A stretch of 64,000 nucleotides of DNA from Collinsella aerofaciens (lineage in GTDB: Bacteria > Actinomycetota > Coriobacteriia > Coriobacteriales > Coriobacteriaceae). This document shows, piece by piece, positions 42,640 through 50,970 of this stretch. The stretch spans positions 1 to 64,000 of the forward strand of contig NZ_JAQLFP010000005.1 of NCBI RefSeq assembly GCF_028207065.1, given 5' to 3'. The notes beneath the pieces were generated by a model, which saw only the letters and a program-made list of their open reading frames with translations, searched no databases and had not been told where the DNA came from. Both the position numbers and the translations under genes were made by a program. How positions within the stretch are numbered: the stretch's first letter is position 1; the number at the start of each line of letters is the position of its first letter.

Positions 42640-43830
42640 TTACTCAATGATCGTGGAGACGATGCCCGAACCGACGGTGTGGCCACCCTCGCGGATAGCG
42701 AAGCGCAGGCCCTCCTCCATGGCGATCGGGTGAATAAGGTCGCCCTCGATGGTGATGTGGTCACCAGGCATAGCCATCTCGGTGCCCTCGGGGAGCTTGA
42801 CCGTACCGGTAACGTCGGTGGTACGGAAGTAGAACTGAGGACGATAACCATCGAAGAACGGGGTGTGACGGCCGCCCTCCTCCTTGGTCAGAACGTAAAT
42901 CTCACCGGTGAACTTGGTGTGCGGGGTAACCGAACCGGGCTTGCAGAGAACCTGGCCGCGCTCGATGTCCTCGCGCTTGATGCCGCGGAGCAGCAGACCG
43001 ACGTTGTCGCCAGCCTCGCAGAAGTCCATGGACTTACGGAACATCTCGATACCGGTAACGACGGTGTTCTGGGTATCCTTGATGCCGACGATCTCGACGG
43101 GCTCGTTGAGCTTAAGCTCACCGCGCTCGACACGGCCGGTAGCAACGGTACCACGGCCGGAGATGGTCATAACGTCCTCAACAGCCATCAGGAACGGAAG
43201 GTCGTTGTTACGAGCAGGCGTCGGGATGTACTCGTCGACAGCGTTCATGAGCTCGCGAATGGCGTCCATCCACTTGGCGTCGCCCTCGAGAGCGCCCAGA
43301 GCGGAACCACGGATGACGGGGATGTCGTCGCCGGGGAAATCGTACTCGGAGAGGAGCTCACGGGTCTCCATCTCGACGAGGTCGATGAGCTCGTCATCGT
43401 CGACCATGTCGCACTTGTTCAGGAAGACGACGATGTAGGGAACGCCGACCTGACGGGCGAGCAGGATGTGCTCGCGAGTCTGAGCCATGGGGCCGTCGGT
43501 AGCGGCGATGACCAGGATAGCGCCGTCCATCTGAGCAGCACCGGAGATCATGTTCTTGACGTAGTCAGCGTGGCCCGGGCAGTCAACGTGAGCGTAGTGA
43601 CGGGCAGCAGTCTCGTACTCGACGTGGGAGACGGAGATCGTAATGCCGCGCTCGCGCTCCTCGGGAGCCTTGTCGATGTTCTCGAACGCAGTGAAGTCAG
43701 CCTTGCAGCCCTCGGTCTCGGAGAGAACCTTGGTGATGGCGGCGGTCAGCGTGGTCTTGCCGTGGTCGACGTGACCAATGGTGCCGATGTTAACATGCGG
43801 CTTAGTGCGCTCAAACTTTTCTTTGGCCAT
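42640..43830 (-). CDS. tuf: Elongation factor Tu
   Basis: Delivers aminoacyl-tRNA to the ribosome; 396 residues. GTPase motifs [17 protein letters not shown] and NKCDM are present; the C-terminus [18 protein letters not shown] is canonical. The ATG at 43830 is preceded by GAGGAGGGC. Only one tuf is in the window, placed after the tRNA-Tyr/Thr/Met cluster, as with tufB of Escherichia coli rather than in the str operon. Between the tRNAs and tuf is a hairpin (43885-43915) that may guide processing. Confidence 0.98.
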   Translation of the reverse strand: MAKEKFERTKPHVNIGTIGHVDHGKTTLTAAITKVLSETEGCKADFTAFENIDKAPEERERGITISVSHVEYETAARHYAHVDCPGHADYVKNMISGAAQMDGAILVIAATDGPMAQTREHILLARQVGVPYIVVFLNKCDMVDDDELIDLVEMETRELLSEYDFPGDDIPVIRGSALGALEGDAKWMDAIRELMNAVDEYIPTPARNNDLPFLMAVEDVMTISGRGTVATGRVERGELKLNEPVEIVGIKDTQNTVVTGIEMFRKSMDFCEAGDNVGLLLRGIKREDIERGQVLCKPGSVTPHTKFTGEIYVLTKEEGGRHTPFFDGYRPQFYFRTTDVTGTVKLPEGTEMAMPGDHITIEGDLIHPIAMEEGLRFAIREGGHTVGSGIVSTIIE

Positions 43831-43884
43831 AAAGCCCTCCTCTAAACAGGTCGTCCCCGGACGGGACTTTGCCTTTATACCATA

Positions 43885-43915
43885 GTGGCCTCTCAACATA
43901 CTATTGAGAAGCCAC
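43885..43915 (-). other. Hairpin between tRNA-Met and tuf
   Basis: Arms GTGGCCTCTCAA and TTGAGAAGCCAC (one mismatch) with a 7-nt loop and no T-run. Probably an RNA-processing structure in the tRNA-tuf transcript. Confidence 0.5.
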
Positions 43916-43926
43916 CGTGTTACCTA

Positions 43927-44003
43927 TGGTAGCGGTGACTGGATTCGAACCAGTGACGCCACGGGTATGAACCGTGTGCTCTAACCAACTGAGCTACACC
44001 GCC
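43927..44003 (-). tRNA. tRNA-Met (elongator, CAU)
   Basis: 77 nt with encoded CCA. Anticodon loop TTCATAC; D-arm AGCTCAGTTGGTTAGAGC indicates elongator rather than initiator. First acceptor pair is G-U. Confidence 0.93.
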
Positions 44004-44006
44004 GGA

Positions 44007-44082
44007 TGGAGCCTGCAACCAGACTTGAACTGGTGACCTCTTCGTTACCAACGAAGTGCTCTACCGACTGAGCTATACAGGC
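44007..44082 (-). tRNA. tRNA-Thr (GGU)
   Basis: 76 nt with encoded CCA. Acceptor GCCTGTA/TGCAGGC, anticodon loop TTGGTAA, T-arm CCAGTTCAAGTCTGG. A second Thr tRNA (UGU) is at 48923. Confidence 0.96.
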
Positions 44083-44092
44083 ACTTGACGGG

Positions 44093-44174
44093 TGGGAGCT
44101 ATAGGATTCGAACCTATGTAGGCAGAGCCAACGGGTTTACAGCCCGTCCCCATTAACCACTCGGGCAAACTCCC
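44093..44174 (-). tRNA. tRNA-Tyr (GUA)
   Basis: 82-nt class II tRNA with a long variable arm; acceptor GGGAGTT/AGCTCCC, anticodon loop CTGTAAA. The CCA end is not encoded (ACCC follows the acceptor stem). First gene of the tRNA-tuf transcript. Confidence 0.95.
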
Positions 44175-44481
44175 AATCGTTCAAGTATTCGCAGGTCCTT
44201 TGGTCTTTTGGACCGCCGCCCCCGCGAACGAAAAAGATAATACGATGCAACCTTGGGGGCTGTCAACGAAAACCTCTAGATACACGGTGCCGGGCGTATC
44301 TATATACCTTTGACCTGCGGTTTTGCTGTGTTTGGATATGAAGGACGGTGAATTTGCATGTAGCGGTGACATTTCCCGAGGGAACACTTTGTCGTAGTGG
44401 AGTACGCTGGCTGGAACGAACTTCGATAACGACCCTCTTGCACTATTACACAGGTTGCAATCGGGCTTCCACGGCACGATC
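44175..44481. other. Gap with tRNA promoter
   Basis: Carries the tRNA-tuf promoter and then about 200 nt (44280-44480) where I find neither gene nor RNA. Confidence 0.5.
44237..44266 (-). promoter_or_regulatory. Promoter of tRNA-Tyr/Thr/Met-tuf
   Basis: On the minus strand perfect TTGACA (44261-44266) and TATTAT (44237-44242) with an 18-nt spacer, 62 nt upstream of tRNA-Tyr: a strong stable-RNA promoter. Confidence 0.85.
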
Positions 44482-44575
44482 GAGCGTGGATAATCTCCCG
44501 CTTTTAGCGCGGCTCTAAGGCCAAAGTGGCAGATTTTCCACGCTCATTCTCCAGGCGGGAGAACTATAGAGCCGC
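44482..44575. repeat. Interleaved three-arm inverted-repeat element
   Basis: Three pairs of complementary segments occur in the order a-b-c then a'-b'-c': GAGCGTGGA (44482) with TCCACGCTC (44537); TCTCCCGC (44494) with GCGGGAGA (44555); GCGGCTCTA (44509) with TAGAGCCGC (44567). This order cannot fold into simple nested hairpins. The right part, CCACGCTCATTCTCC onward, recurs at 48589-48613. It touches the end of the RpiR gene. Confidence 0.75.
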
Positions 44576-44577
44576 AA

Positions 44578-45450
44578 CTACTCGGGCCAGGCCAAAGTAG
44601 ACCCATAGAGCGGCTCCCCCTTGGTGCAGGGGTAGCGACTCAAGTAACACGACGATAGCAAGTCGAAGAAATAAGTCATGGCGTATTTCGAATAAACGCC
44701 GAGTCGGTCAATTCCGTTTCCCGCATTACCAAGACGATATACACGGTCAAAAGACCTCGATTTGTCATCGTTGCTAAACGCAGTTATTAGAATCTTCCTG
44801 CCCGAACGGCAATCAAGATACTCACGCGCCTGTGACGCAAATAGCCCGGAGACCGATACGAGAATTATCAATGACTGCGAAGCGTCTCCCATGTTTTTCA
44901 ATTCCGCGACGTTAGCCCCAGCAACTATGCGAACTATCTTGCCCGCATAAAACATTTCCTGCTGAAATCGTACGAGATTGGCGCTCACATTATTGGTGCA
45001 CCAGATTTCAACGTTTTTATGGCCATCAATTTCGTCGGCAAGGTGCTTAATAGCAATATCGGACACGCCGCTTTCAACCTCAGCGAACATCTCGATCATG
45101 CGAACGTCGAGCTCTGCCCTGTACTCCTCGTAGCCAAATTCCTCCTCTCGATGGCTTAAGTCGCTTGGAAAGACTGATTGAGTAAATGATTCTTTCAAAT
45201 CGCTAAGAGACTGGTAGCCCAATCGATTGCAGAAACGACGAACAGCGGAACGGGTCACGAATGCATCGCGGGTTATTGCGGCAACATTGATTTCGCTCGA
45301 ACGCCTAATGTGAGCGACGAGATATCGAGCGATGGCGGCATCGTTTGACCCAAACTCGCTGTTGATGATGGAGCTAATGCGATTGAGCACATCGAAGTCA
45401 TTGATATTCACGTGATCCCTCTTTCCGCTCTCCTCGAAATCATAGTTCAT
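44578..45450 (-). CDS. RpiR/MurR-family transcriptional regulator
   Basis: A 290-residue sugar-responsive regulator. N-terminal HTH_6 domain (residues about 20-95; AAITRDAFVTRSAVRRFCNR) and C-terminal SIS domain (about 130-260; QSLIILVSVSGLFASQAREY) that binds a phosphosugar. Divergently transcribed from the GH1 gene, so the natural target is the beta-glucoside operon. No good ribosome-binding site is seen before its ATG; TTGATTCAA directly upstream may be its own operator. Ligand probably 6-phospho-glucoside or glucose-6-phosphate (inference). Confidence 0.9.
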   Translation of the reverse strand: MNYDFEESGKRDHVNINDFDVLNRISSIINSEFGSNDAAIARYLVAHIRRSSEINVAAITRDAFVTRSAVRRFCNRLGYQSLSDLKESFTQSVFPSDLSHREEEFGYEEYRAELDVRMIEMFAEVESGVSDIAIKHLADEIDGHKNVEIWCTNNVSANLVRFQQEMFYAGKIVRIVAGANVAELKNMGDASQSLIILVSVSGLFASQAREYLDCRSGRKILITAFSNDDKSRSFDRVYRLGNAGNGIDRLGVYSKYAMTYFFDLLSSCYLSRYPCTKGEPLYGSTLAWPE

Positions 45451-45453
45451 TTA

Positions 45454-45491
45454 TTGAATCAAACAGCTTTGGTCGTTCTCCTATGATTCAA
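45454..45491. promoter_or_regulatory. Possible RpiR-type operator
   Basis: Inverted repeat TTGAATCA (45454-45461) and TGATTCAA (45484-45491), 22 nt apart, lies in the divergent gap between the regulator and GH1 genes. Two helical turns separate the half-sites. Binding is inferred. Confidence 0.4.
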
Positions 45492-45562
45492 ATCAGTTGA
45501 CGTCATCTTAATCGTAATTCCGCCACACGTATCCACCGTGTTGAATGATGGAAAGGGGATTC

Positions 45563-46981
45563 ATGGGCAACGTGAACAACATGCCGTTTCTCTGGGGTTC
45601 CGCCACGGCGTCTTATCAGTGCGAGGGTGCCTGGAACGAAGACGGCAAAGGCCTTGGCGAGTGGGATTTCTTTAGCCACACAAGCAATAAGAACATCAAC
45701 CATGTTGACGGTGATGTATCTTGCGACTTCTACCATCGCTATGAAGAAGATATCCGCATGATGAAAGAAGGCGGACAAAACACCTATCGCTTCTCTCTTT
45801 CATGGAGTCGAATCATCCCCACGGGTATCGGCGAAGTGAATGAAGAGGGTATCGATTTTTATAATCGGGTCATTGATTGCTGCCTCGAAAATGGCATAGA
45901 GCCCAACGTTACGCTGTTCCATTACGATCTGCCATTCACGCTTGCTTGCAAAGGCGGATGGCTGAACAATGACATGGCAGAGTGGTTCTGCAAATACGCC
46001 AAGATTTGCTTTGAGCGCTTTGGAGACCGCGTCAAAATCTGGGCTACCGTTAACGAGCCGCATTTCTACAGCTACTGCGTAAACATGTTGGGCAACTATC
46101 CCCCCAATCGATCGCTCGACGTTCAGTCGTACATGCAGTTTCAGTACAACCTGATGCGCGCAAGCGCACTCGCAGTCCGAACATATCGTCAAATGGGCTA
46201 CGACGGCATCATCGGCGCCGTCCACGATGGCGGCGTTGTCGAACTCGACCCGGCAACCGAGCACCCTGATGACGTATTTCGATACGCAGACTTTTTCGCC
46301 AATCGCATGATTCTGGCACCAGCGCTTCAGGGTCAACTGCCGCCAGAAATGGACGAAATCCTTGAAAAACTTGGCGTCTCGCTCTATCGATCCCCAAATG
46401 ACGTAGAAGAATTCAGAGACGGTAAAGTCGATTTTATTGGACTCAACGTGTATTGCCGAGAGTATGTAACCGACTGGCACGGTGGAGAGCTTGCCGTTTC
46501 GGCGAACAATAAGGGCGGTTCGAGCAAAAAGGTCGAAGGAAAATGCATTGCGCCCTTGTTTGAAAGCGCCCGCGACAGCAATGTTCCCCGCAATAAATGG
46601 GGCCGCGAAATACTCCCAGGTTGCATGTATTCAACCATCATGGATGTCCACGAGCGCTATGACGCGCCCCGCATCTTTATTACGGAAAACGGACATGGCG
46701 CCTATGAGCAACCAGACGCAGACGGAATGGTCCACGATGATGACCGCATCGAGCTTCTGGGCCAGTTCATCGAGCACATGATGAGGGCCAAGCGCGACGG
46801 CGCGCGCGTTGAGGGCTACTACCTCTGGTCGACGATGGATCTGTATAGCTGGATCAACGGCTACGAAAAACGATACGGACTTGTCCATATCGACTTCGAA
46901 AACAATCTGGAGCGCACCCCCAAAAAGAGCTGGTATTGGTACCGAGACCTTATCTCGAAGTATCAGGAGCAGGAAGGTTAG
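45563..46981 (+). CDS. GH1 6-phospho-beta-glucosidase
   Basis: A 472-residue family 1 glycosidase that splits 6-phospho-beta-glucosides after PTS import. TIM-barrel motifs: WGSATASYQCEGA near the N-terminus, KIWATVNEPHF with the acid/base Glu, and IFITENGHGAYEQ with the nucleophile Glu. The ATG at 45563 has GAAAGGGG upstream; the frame opens six codons earlier. First gene of the operon with the IIBC permease, 9 nt before it. Confidence 0.95.
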   Translation: MGNVNNMPFLWGSATASYQCEGAWNEDGKGLGEWDFFSHTSNKNINHVDGDVSCDFYHRYEEDIRMMKEGGQNTYRFSLSWSRIIPTGIGEVNEEGIDFYNRVIDCCLENGIEPNVTLFHYDLPFTLACKGGWLNNDMAEWFCKYAKICFERFGDRVKIWATVNEPHFYSYCVNMLGNYPPNRSLDVQSYMQFQYNLMRASALAVRTYRQMGYDGIIGAVHDGGVVELDPATEHPDDVFRYADFFANRMILAPALQGQLPPEMDEILEKLGVSLYRSPNDVEEFRDGKVDFIGLNVYCREYVTDWHGGELAVSANNKGGSSKKVEGKCIAPLFESARDSNVPRNKWGREILPGCMYSTIMDVHERYDAPRIFITENGHGAYEQPDADGMVHDDDRIELLGQFIEHMMRAKRDGARVEGYYLWSTMDLYSWINGYEKRYGLVHIDFENNLERTPKKSWYWYRDLISKYQEQEG

Positions 46982-46990
46982 GAGAAAGAG

Positions 46991-48391
46991 ATGAAATATC
47001 AGGCAATGTCCGAAACAGTCCTAAAGGCTGTTGGCGGCAAAGAGAACATTACATCGGTAACTCATTGTGCGACGCGCCTTCGCATCGACGCACGAGACAC
47101 CTCGATCATCGATCTCCAGCTCGCCAAATCGGCCGATCAGGCGCTCGGGGCAGTAGTCAGCGGTGGCCAGCTTCAGGTGATCATCGGCCCCAACGTCACC
47201 GAGGCTTACAACGACTTCCTCGACTTCGCGGGAATCGAAGTCGGCGGTGGCACGGTTGCCGACGATGCCCAAACCGCCAAAGACCTTGCAGAAGGCATTA
47301 AAAGCGGTAACACCGCCATGGGCTTGATTGAGAAATTCGGGAACGTCTCTGCACAGGTATTCATGCCCATCGTCCCGGCGCTCATCGTTGGCGGACTCAT
47401 TCTTTCGATCAAGAATCTCCTGGTCAATTATTGCGGATTGAGCACCGATAGCGGAACCGCCCAGGTCCTGTTGGCGATCTTTAGCGCTTCGTTTAGCTTC
47501 TTGCCCGTTTATCTTGGTTATCAGCTCGCAGCCGTCATGAAGATGCAGCCCATCATGGGCGCATTGCTGGGCGCGATCATGATCAGCTCGTCCATTAGCG
47601 GTGCTGAGGGTCTCGACTTTCTTGGCATCCCCATCCCGACGAATGACTACTCGAGCACGGTGGTGCCAATCGTACTGGGCGTCGTGTTCATGTACTTCGT
47701 CGATCGCGGTCTTCAGAAAATCATTCCCGACGTTACCAAACTGTTCTTGAAGCCGCTGCTCACCATGATCATCGTCGTGCCCGTCGAGCTGATTATCCTT
47801 GGCCCCGCCGGCAGCATGATGGGCTACGCGCTGAGCGATGCCGTCACGTGGCTTATGGACAACGTGGCATTTATCGCCACTCCGATCCTGGCAGCCCTTA
47901 ACCCCTATTTCGTCATGCTCGGTCTCGATAAGGCTTACATCGCAATCGAAGTTACGAGCCTGGCGCAGCTCGGTTGGGCACCCATTATCTTTGGATTCAT
48001 CTCGAACCTCTGCATTGGCGGCACGAGCCTCGCCCTGGCAACTGCCATGAAGGGAAACAAAGAGAAGAGGGGTATGGTCACCACGGTTGCCGTCACCGCA
48101 CTCTGTGGCGTAACCGAGCCCGCGTTCTACGGTTGCCTCATCGAGCGTCCCCGCCTGCTTGTCGGCACGGCAATCGGCGCGCTCTGCGCTGGACTCCCTG
48201 CAGGCATCTTTGTTCTGAAAGAGTATGTTGCGGGAGCATGCCCCGGCCTTCTTTCGGCACTCATCTTTATCGCTCCCGATGGGTCCATGGGCAACTTCGT
48301 GCTGGCATGCGTTGTCGCCATCATCGCCATCGTCGTCTCCTTCATCGCTGCACGCGTGATCATCAAGAAGAACCCCAGCTATATTGAGTAG
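46991..48391 (+). CDS. PTS beta-glucoside permease, IIBC only
   Basis: A 466-residue membrane enzyme of the glucose/beta-glucoside PTS family. IIB domain: residues 1-80 with the phosphorylated Cys26 in THCATRLR; IIC domain: about residues 100-460 with roughly ten membrane helices (IMGALLGAIMISSSISGAEG). The C-terminal IIA domain found in BglF-type proteins is missing, so an external IIA is required. Ribosome-binding site GGAGAAAGAG. Co-transcribed with GH1; a terminator follows. Confidence 0.93.
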   Translation: MKYQAMSETVLKAVGGKENITSVTHCATRLRIDARDTSIIDLQLAKSADQALGAVVSGGQLQVIIGPNVTEAYNDFLDFAGIEVGGGTVADDAQTAKDLAEGIKSGNTAMGLIEKFGNVSAQVFMPIVPALIVGGLILSIKNLLVNYCGLSTDSGTAQVLLAIFSASFSFLPVYLGYQLAAVMKMQPIMGALLGAIMISSSISGAEGLDFLGIPIPTNDYSSTVVPIVLGVVFMYFVDRGLQKIIPDVTKLFLKPLLTMIIVVPVELIILGPAGSMMGYALSDAVTWLMDNVAFIATPILAALNPYFVMLGLDKAYIAIEVTSLAQLGWAPIIFGFISNLCIGGTSLALATAMKGNKEKRGMVTTVAVTALCGVTEPAFYGCLIERPRLLVGTAIGALCAGLPAGIFVLKEYVAGACPGLLSALIFIAPDGSMGNFVLACVVAIIAIVVSFIAARVIIKKNPSYIE

Positions 48392-48588
48392 ATGCCCGCT
48401 GTTTGCATTGGGGACATCCTCGGCAGACCATTAGCAAGAACCCAAGAAGTTCCTTAGGAGCTCGATTAATCCATTCGGATTCCTGAGGCACAAACGACCC
48501 CGATTCCACAATGAAATCGGGGCCGTTGTTTCTAAAGCCGTCGATAGACAATCGGTGTTTACCTTAGCTCCCTATCCAAGTTAATTAT
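48392..48588. other. Gap after PTS operon
   Basis: Carries the operon terminator (48493-48530) and no gene; 48589-48815 holds the repeats listed below. Confidence 0.5.
48493..48530 (+). terminator. Terminator of GH1-PTS operon
   Basis: Stem AACGACCCCGATT/AATCGGGGCCGTT (one mismatch), 9-nt loop, then GTTTCT. Located about 100 nt after the permease stop. Confidence 0.75.
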
Positions 48589-48613
48589 CCACGCTCGTTC
48601 TCCGGTCGGGAGA
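48589..48613. repeat. Second copy of the CCACGCTC...GGGAGA motif
   Basis: 25-nt sequence differing at three positions from the right part of the element at 44538-44562. Another CCACGCTCGAA lies at 48640-48650. Confidence 0.6.
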
Positions 48614-48676
48614 TTTTCTTCGCTCGCGTGTCCAGAAATCCACGCTCGAACAGGACCCCATGTCCGCACCCGCCCT

Positions 48677-48735
48677 TGTCTCGATCTGTAACAGCAAGAG
48701 GCCTATTCCGCTTCTACATGTTACAGATCAAGATA
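48677..48735. repeat. CTGTAACA palindrome, copy C
   Basis: Arms TGTCTCGATCTGTAACA (48677-48693) and TGTTACAGATCAAGATA (48719-48735) around 25 nt; same size as A and B, with two or three mismatches in the outer arm. Confidence 0.8.
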
Positions 48736-48757
48736 TTCCTAAAACACCCTAAGTTTC

Positions 48758-48815
48758 ATCTCAATCTGTAACAGTTAGATGCCGAATATCGGTCTTGGTG
48801 TTACAGATTTAGACA
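48758..48815. repeat. CTGTAACA palindrome, copy D
   Basis: Arms ATCTCAATCTGTAACA (48758-48773) and TGTTACAGATTTAGACA (48799-48815) around 25 nt; 22 nt after copy C, the same tandem arrangement as A and B. Confidence 0.8.
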
Positions 48816-48883
48816 AACTGGAGGACGAGACAAACCAAAAACGGGATGGGCGCTAACCCGATGGCGCACCACCTAAATAGAAA

Positions 48884-48913
48884 CGGGCCCTGTCCCATCA
48901 GGAACAGAGCCCG
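48884..48913 (-). terminator. Terminator of tRNA-Thr(UGU)
   Basis: 10-bp stem CGGGCCCTGT/ACAGAGCCCG (one mismatch), followed on the minus strand by TTTCTATTT, 10 nt past the tRNA end. Confidence 0.8.
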
Positions 48914-48922
48914 AAACTCTCA

Positions 48923-48997
48923 TGGAGCCAGTGACAGGAATCGAACCTGCAACCCACTGATTACAAATCAGTTGCGCTACCGTTGCGCCACACTGGC
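48923..48997 (-). tRNA. tRNA-Thr (UGU)
   Basis: 75 nt with encoded CCA. Acceptor GCCAGTG/CACTGGC, anticodon loop TTTGTAA, T-arm GCAGGTTCGATTCCTGT. Monocistronic with its own terminator. Confidence 0.96.
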
Positions 48998-49081
48998 ACA
49001 CTTGGCGCTTTCGCGCGAAGCCTGTTAAGGATAAAGGAATTGAAGACGGGGCGCAACAGGCCCTTCGACCGACCACATCTC

Positions 49082-49178
49082 AAAACTATTCGCCAGAACG
49101 AATAGTTTTATCCGTTCGCCAAAACCAAAAACTATTCGTTTTGGCGACGGCAACCCACAGTCCATTGATTACAAATCA
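49082..49178. repeat. Overlapping palindromes and a tRNA-Thr-like remnant
   Basis: A perfect 11-bp hairpin AAAACTATTCG/CGAATAGTTTT (49082-49109) and a 9-bp one CGCCAAAAC/GTTTTGGCG (49117-49146), whose loop again holds AAACTATTC. Next to it, 49150-49178 repeats pieces of tRNA-Thr(UGU): GCAACCCAC and the anticodon-arm core TGATTACAAATCA. No acceptor stem is left, so it is not a functional tRNA. Confidence 0.65.
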
Positions 49179-49220
49179 ACGGGCCGGCCAATTGGGAAAC
49201 GGGTCTCTATGGATAATCCC

Positions 49221-49898
49221 CTACCGTCCGCGCAGGGCCTTAAGCTTGGCCAGGGCATCGGGACTCAGGCGGCTGCCCAGAGTCATCTTGATCTGCGGGG
49301 CCTCCTCGGCCTCGTGAACGTCGTTATCAATCTGTTTGATCTCGTCCACCAGCATACGGCTCGAGATGCGCGTGACGCCCTTCCCCATGACGACAGCCTG
49401 GATCGTGCCGTCACTCGATACCACGGAGCACGCGCGGCCTTCCTCGCGTGCCTCGATGCAGAGCTTCTGCACCACGGTATCGGCAGAGACGCCCGTCGGC
49501 GAGAACTCGATGCGCACGCCGCGGGCCGGTAGGTTGGGGCGCTCGTTGGAGATGTTGCCCGCGCCGTCGAACACGATCACGGCCTCGTAACGGCCCTGGG
49601 CAAACGCCGCGACATCGTTGATAAGCGCAGTACGAGCCATATCGTGGACGTCGCTGGAATATGGATCGTCGGAATGGTCGTAGACGAGCTTTTCGTAGCG
49701 CGGCGTGCAGTGAATCACGTTGTAGCCGTCGACCACCAGCAGCTCGGGCTTATTGGAGTGCACCGTCGAGACCGGATCGGCGATAGCCTGCGCAAACGCA
49801 TTGCCGCCCACACCGTAGGTCGCGGCCGAGACAATCGGCTTGGCCGAGCCTTCGCCAAAGCGCTTGGCCTTGGACTTGGCGCGGTTCTTCTTGGACAT
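49221..49898 (-). CDS. NYN-domain (YacP-like) ribonuclease
   Basis: A 225-residue protein with a PIN-like NYN domain: ELLVVDGYNVIHCTP, VIVFDGAGN and VVSSDGTIQ carry acidic residues of the predicted metal site. The N-terminal 45 residues are basic (SKKNRAKSKAKRF). YacP/Rae1-type proteins cleave mRNA in the ribosomal A site in Bacillus; the same role is inferred here. Lies 3 nt after rlmB in the disA-ispD-ispF-cysS-rlmB-yacP order typical of Gram-positives. The ATG has GGAGGAG upstream. Confidence 0.88.
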   Translation of the reverse strand: MSKKNRAKSKAKRFGEGSAKPIVSAATYGVGGNAFAQAIADPVSTVHSNKPELLVVDGYNVIHCTPRYEKLVYDHSDDPYSSDVHDMARTALINDVAAFAQGRYEAVIVFDGAGNISNERPNLPARGVRIEFSPTGVSADTVVQKLCIEAREEGRACSVVSSDGTIQAVVMGKGVTRISSRMLVDEIKQIDNDVHEAEEAPQIKMTLGSRLSPDALAKLKALRGR

Positions 49899-49901
49899 GC
49901 G

Positions 49902-50822
49902 CTACTCCTCCCCCATGAGCTCGCCGGCGTTGCGGCGTAGCCACTCAAAGCACAGCGCCGTGGTCGCCTGGGCAACATTGAGGCTCTCGGTCATGCCGCG
50001 CTGGGGAAGCTTGGTCAAAAAGTCGCATTTCTCGAGCACCAGACGCGAGATGCCGTCGCCCTCGGAGCCCATGACGAGCGCTACGCGGCCCTCGAAGGGA
50101 GCATCCCAGCAACTACCTTCGGCGTGCTCGGAGGCACCGCCCGCCCAAAAGCCAGCGGCCTTAAGATCGTCGAGCGCACGGGCGATGTTGGGCACCTGTG
50201 CGATAGGCAGATGCATGACGGCGCCGGCTGAAGTCTTATAGCTACCCACGGTCACACCAGCGGCACGCTTGTTGGCGATGATGACGCCGGCCGCGCCCAC
50301 AACCTCGGCAGAGCGCACGATCGCACCAAAGTTGCCATCGTCGGTCACATGGTCGAGCACGATGACGAGCGCAGGTCCGTCACCCGCGCGGTCGAGAATA
50401 TCGGCAACATCGGCATAGGGGAAATTTCCCACCTCGAGCGCAATGCCCTGGTGAGCGCCATGGCTCGACAGCGCATCAAGCTGCGCGCGCGACACATACT
50501 TAATGCGGACACCCGCGGCGTTGAGGTCATCGACCAGACGAGACAAAGCAGCATCGCGCTCCCCGCCCTCGGCGATGAGCGCGCACTTGACGGGAAAGCC
50601 GGTGCGCAGGGCCTCGGCGGCAGCACGGCGACCTTCGATAAACTCGCCCTTGGGGACCTGAATGTTGTCGCGGTTGCGATCTCGCTGCGGACGCGCAGCC
50701 TGGGCTTGGGAGCGCTCGCGCTGGCCCTTGGAAGCGGCAGCGCGATCATTTCGGCGAATCGGGCGCGAGCCAGAAGCAGCCTGTTTGCCACCACGAGGCG
50801 CACGCTTGCGATTGTCGGCCAT
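49902..50822 (-). CDS. rlmB: 23S rRNA (guanosine-2'-O-)-methyltransferase RlmB (TrmH family)
   Basis: SpoU/TrmH-type knotted SAM methyltransferase, 306 residues. Residues 1-60 are a basic tail (RKRAPRGGKQAASGSRPIRR); then the substrate-binding domain (EFIEGRRAAAEALRTG) and the catalytic knot with DHVTDDGNFGAIVRSAEVVG, VALVMGSEGDGISR and GMTESLNVAQATTALCFE. Expected to modify G2251 of 23S rRNA. The ATG follows AGGAGG by 7 nt. Separated from cysS by the two structured elements. Confidence 0.9.
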   Translation of the reverse strand: MADNRKRAPRGGKQAASGSRPIRRNDRAAASKGQRERSQAQAARPQRDRNRDNIQVPKGEFIEGRRAAAEALRTGFPVKCALIAEGGERDAALSRLVDDLNAAGVRIKYVSRAQLDALSSHGAHQGIALEVGNFPYADVADILDRAGDGPALVIVLDHVTDDGNFGAIVRSAEVVGAAGVIIANKRAAGVTVGSYKTSAGAVMHLPIAQVPNIARALDDLKAAGFWAGGASEHAEGSCWDAPFEGRVALVMGSEGDGISRLVLEKCDFLTKLPQRGMTESLNVAQATTALCFEWLRRNAGELMGEE

Positions 50823-50864
50823 AAAGCGACCTCCTAAATACAACTATCAAACGAAACAAATAGA

Positions 50865-50967
50865 CCGACCGCCCGAGGTGCGGCAGATTGCCTTGAAAGA
50901 GGAGGGCATAAACCTTGAGGTCATGCCCGACGATTGAAAGGCAAGGTGCCGTGGCTCGGGCGGTCGG
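50865..50967. ncRNA. Structured element, unit 1
   Basis: A 103-nt element with a long interrupted stem (plus-strand view): CCGACCGCCCGAG/CTCGGGCGGTCGG (50865-50877 with 50955-50967), CGGCA/TGCCG, TTGCCTT/AAGGCAA (50888-50894 with 50938-50944), then the asymmetric loop GAAAGAGGAG opposite CGACGATTGA, then GGGCAT/ATGCCC and CC/GG closing a TTGA loop. The identical architecture recurs in unit 2 with different stem bases. Could be RNA from either strand; I do not recognise the family. Confidence 0.75.
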
Positions 50968-50970
50968 CAC

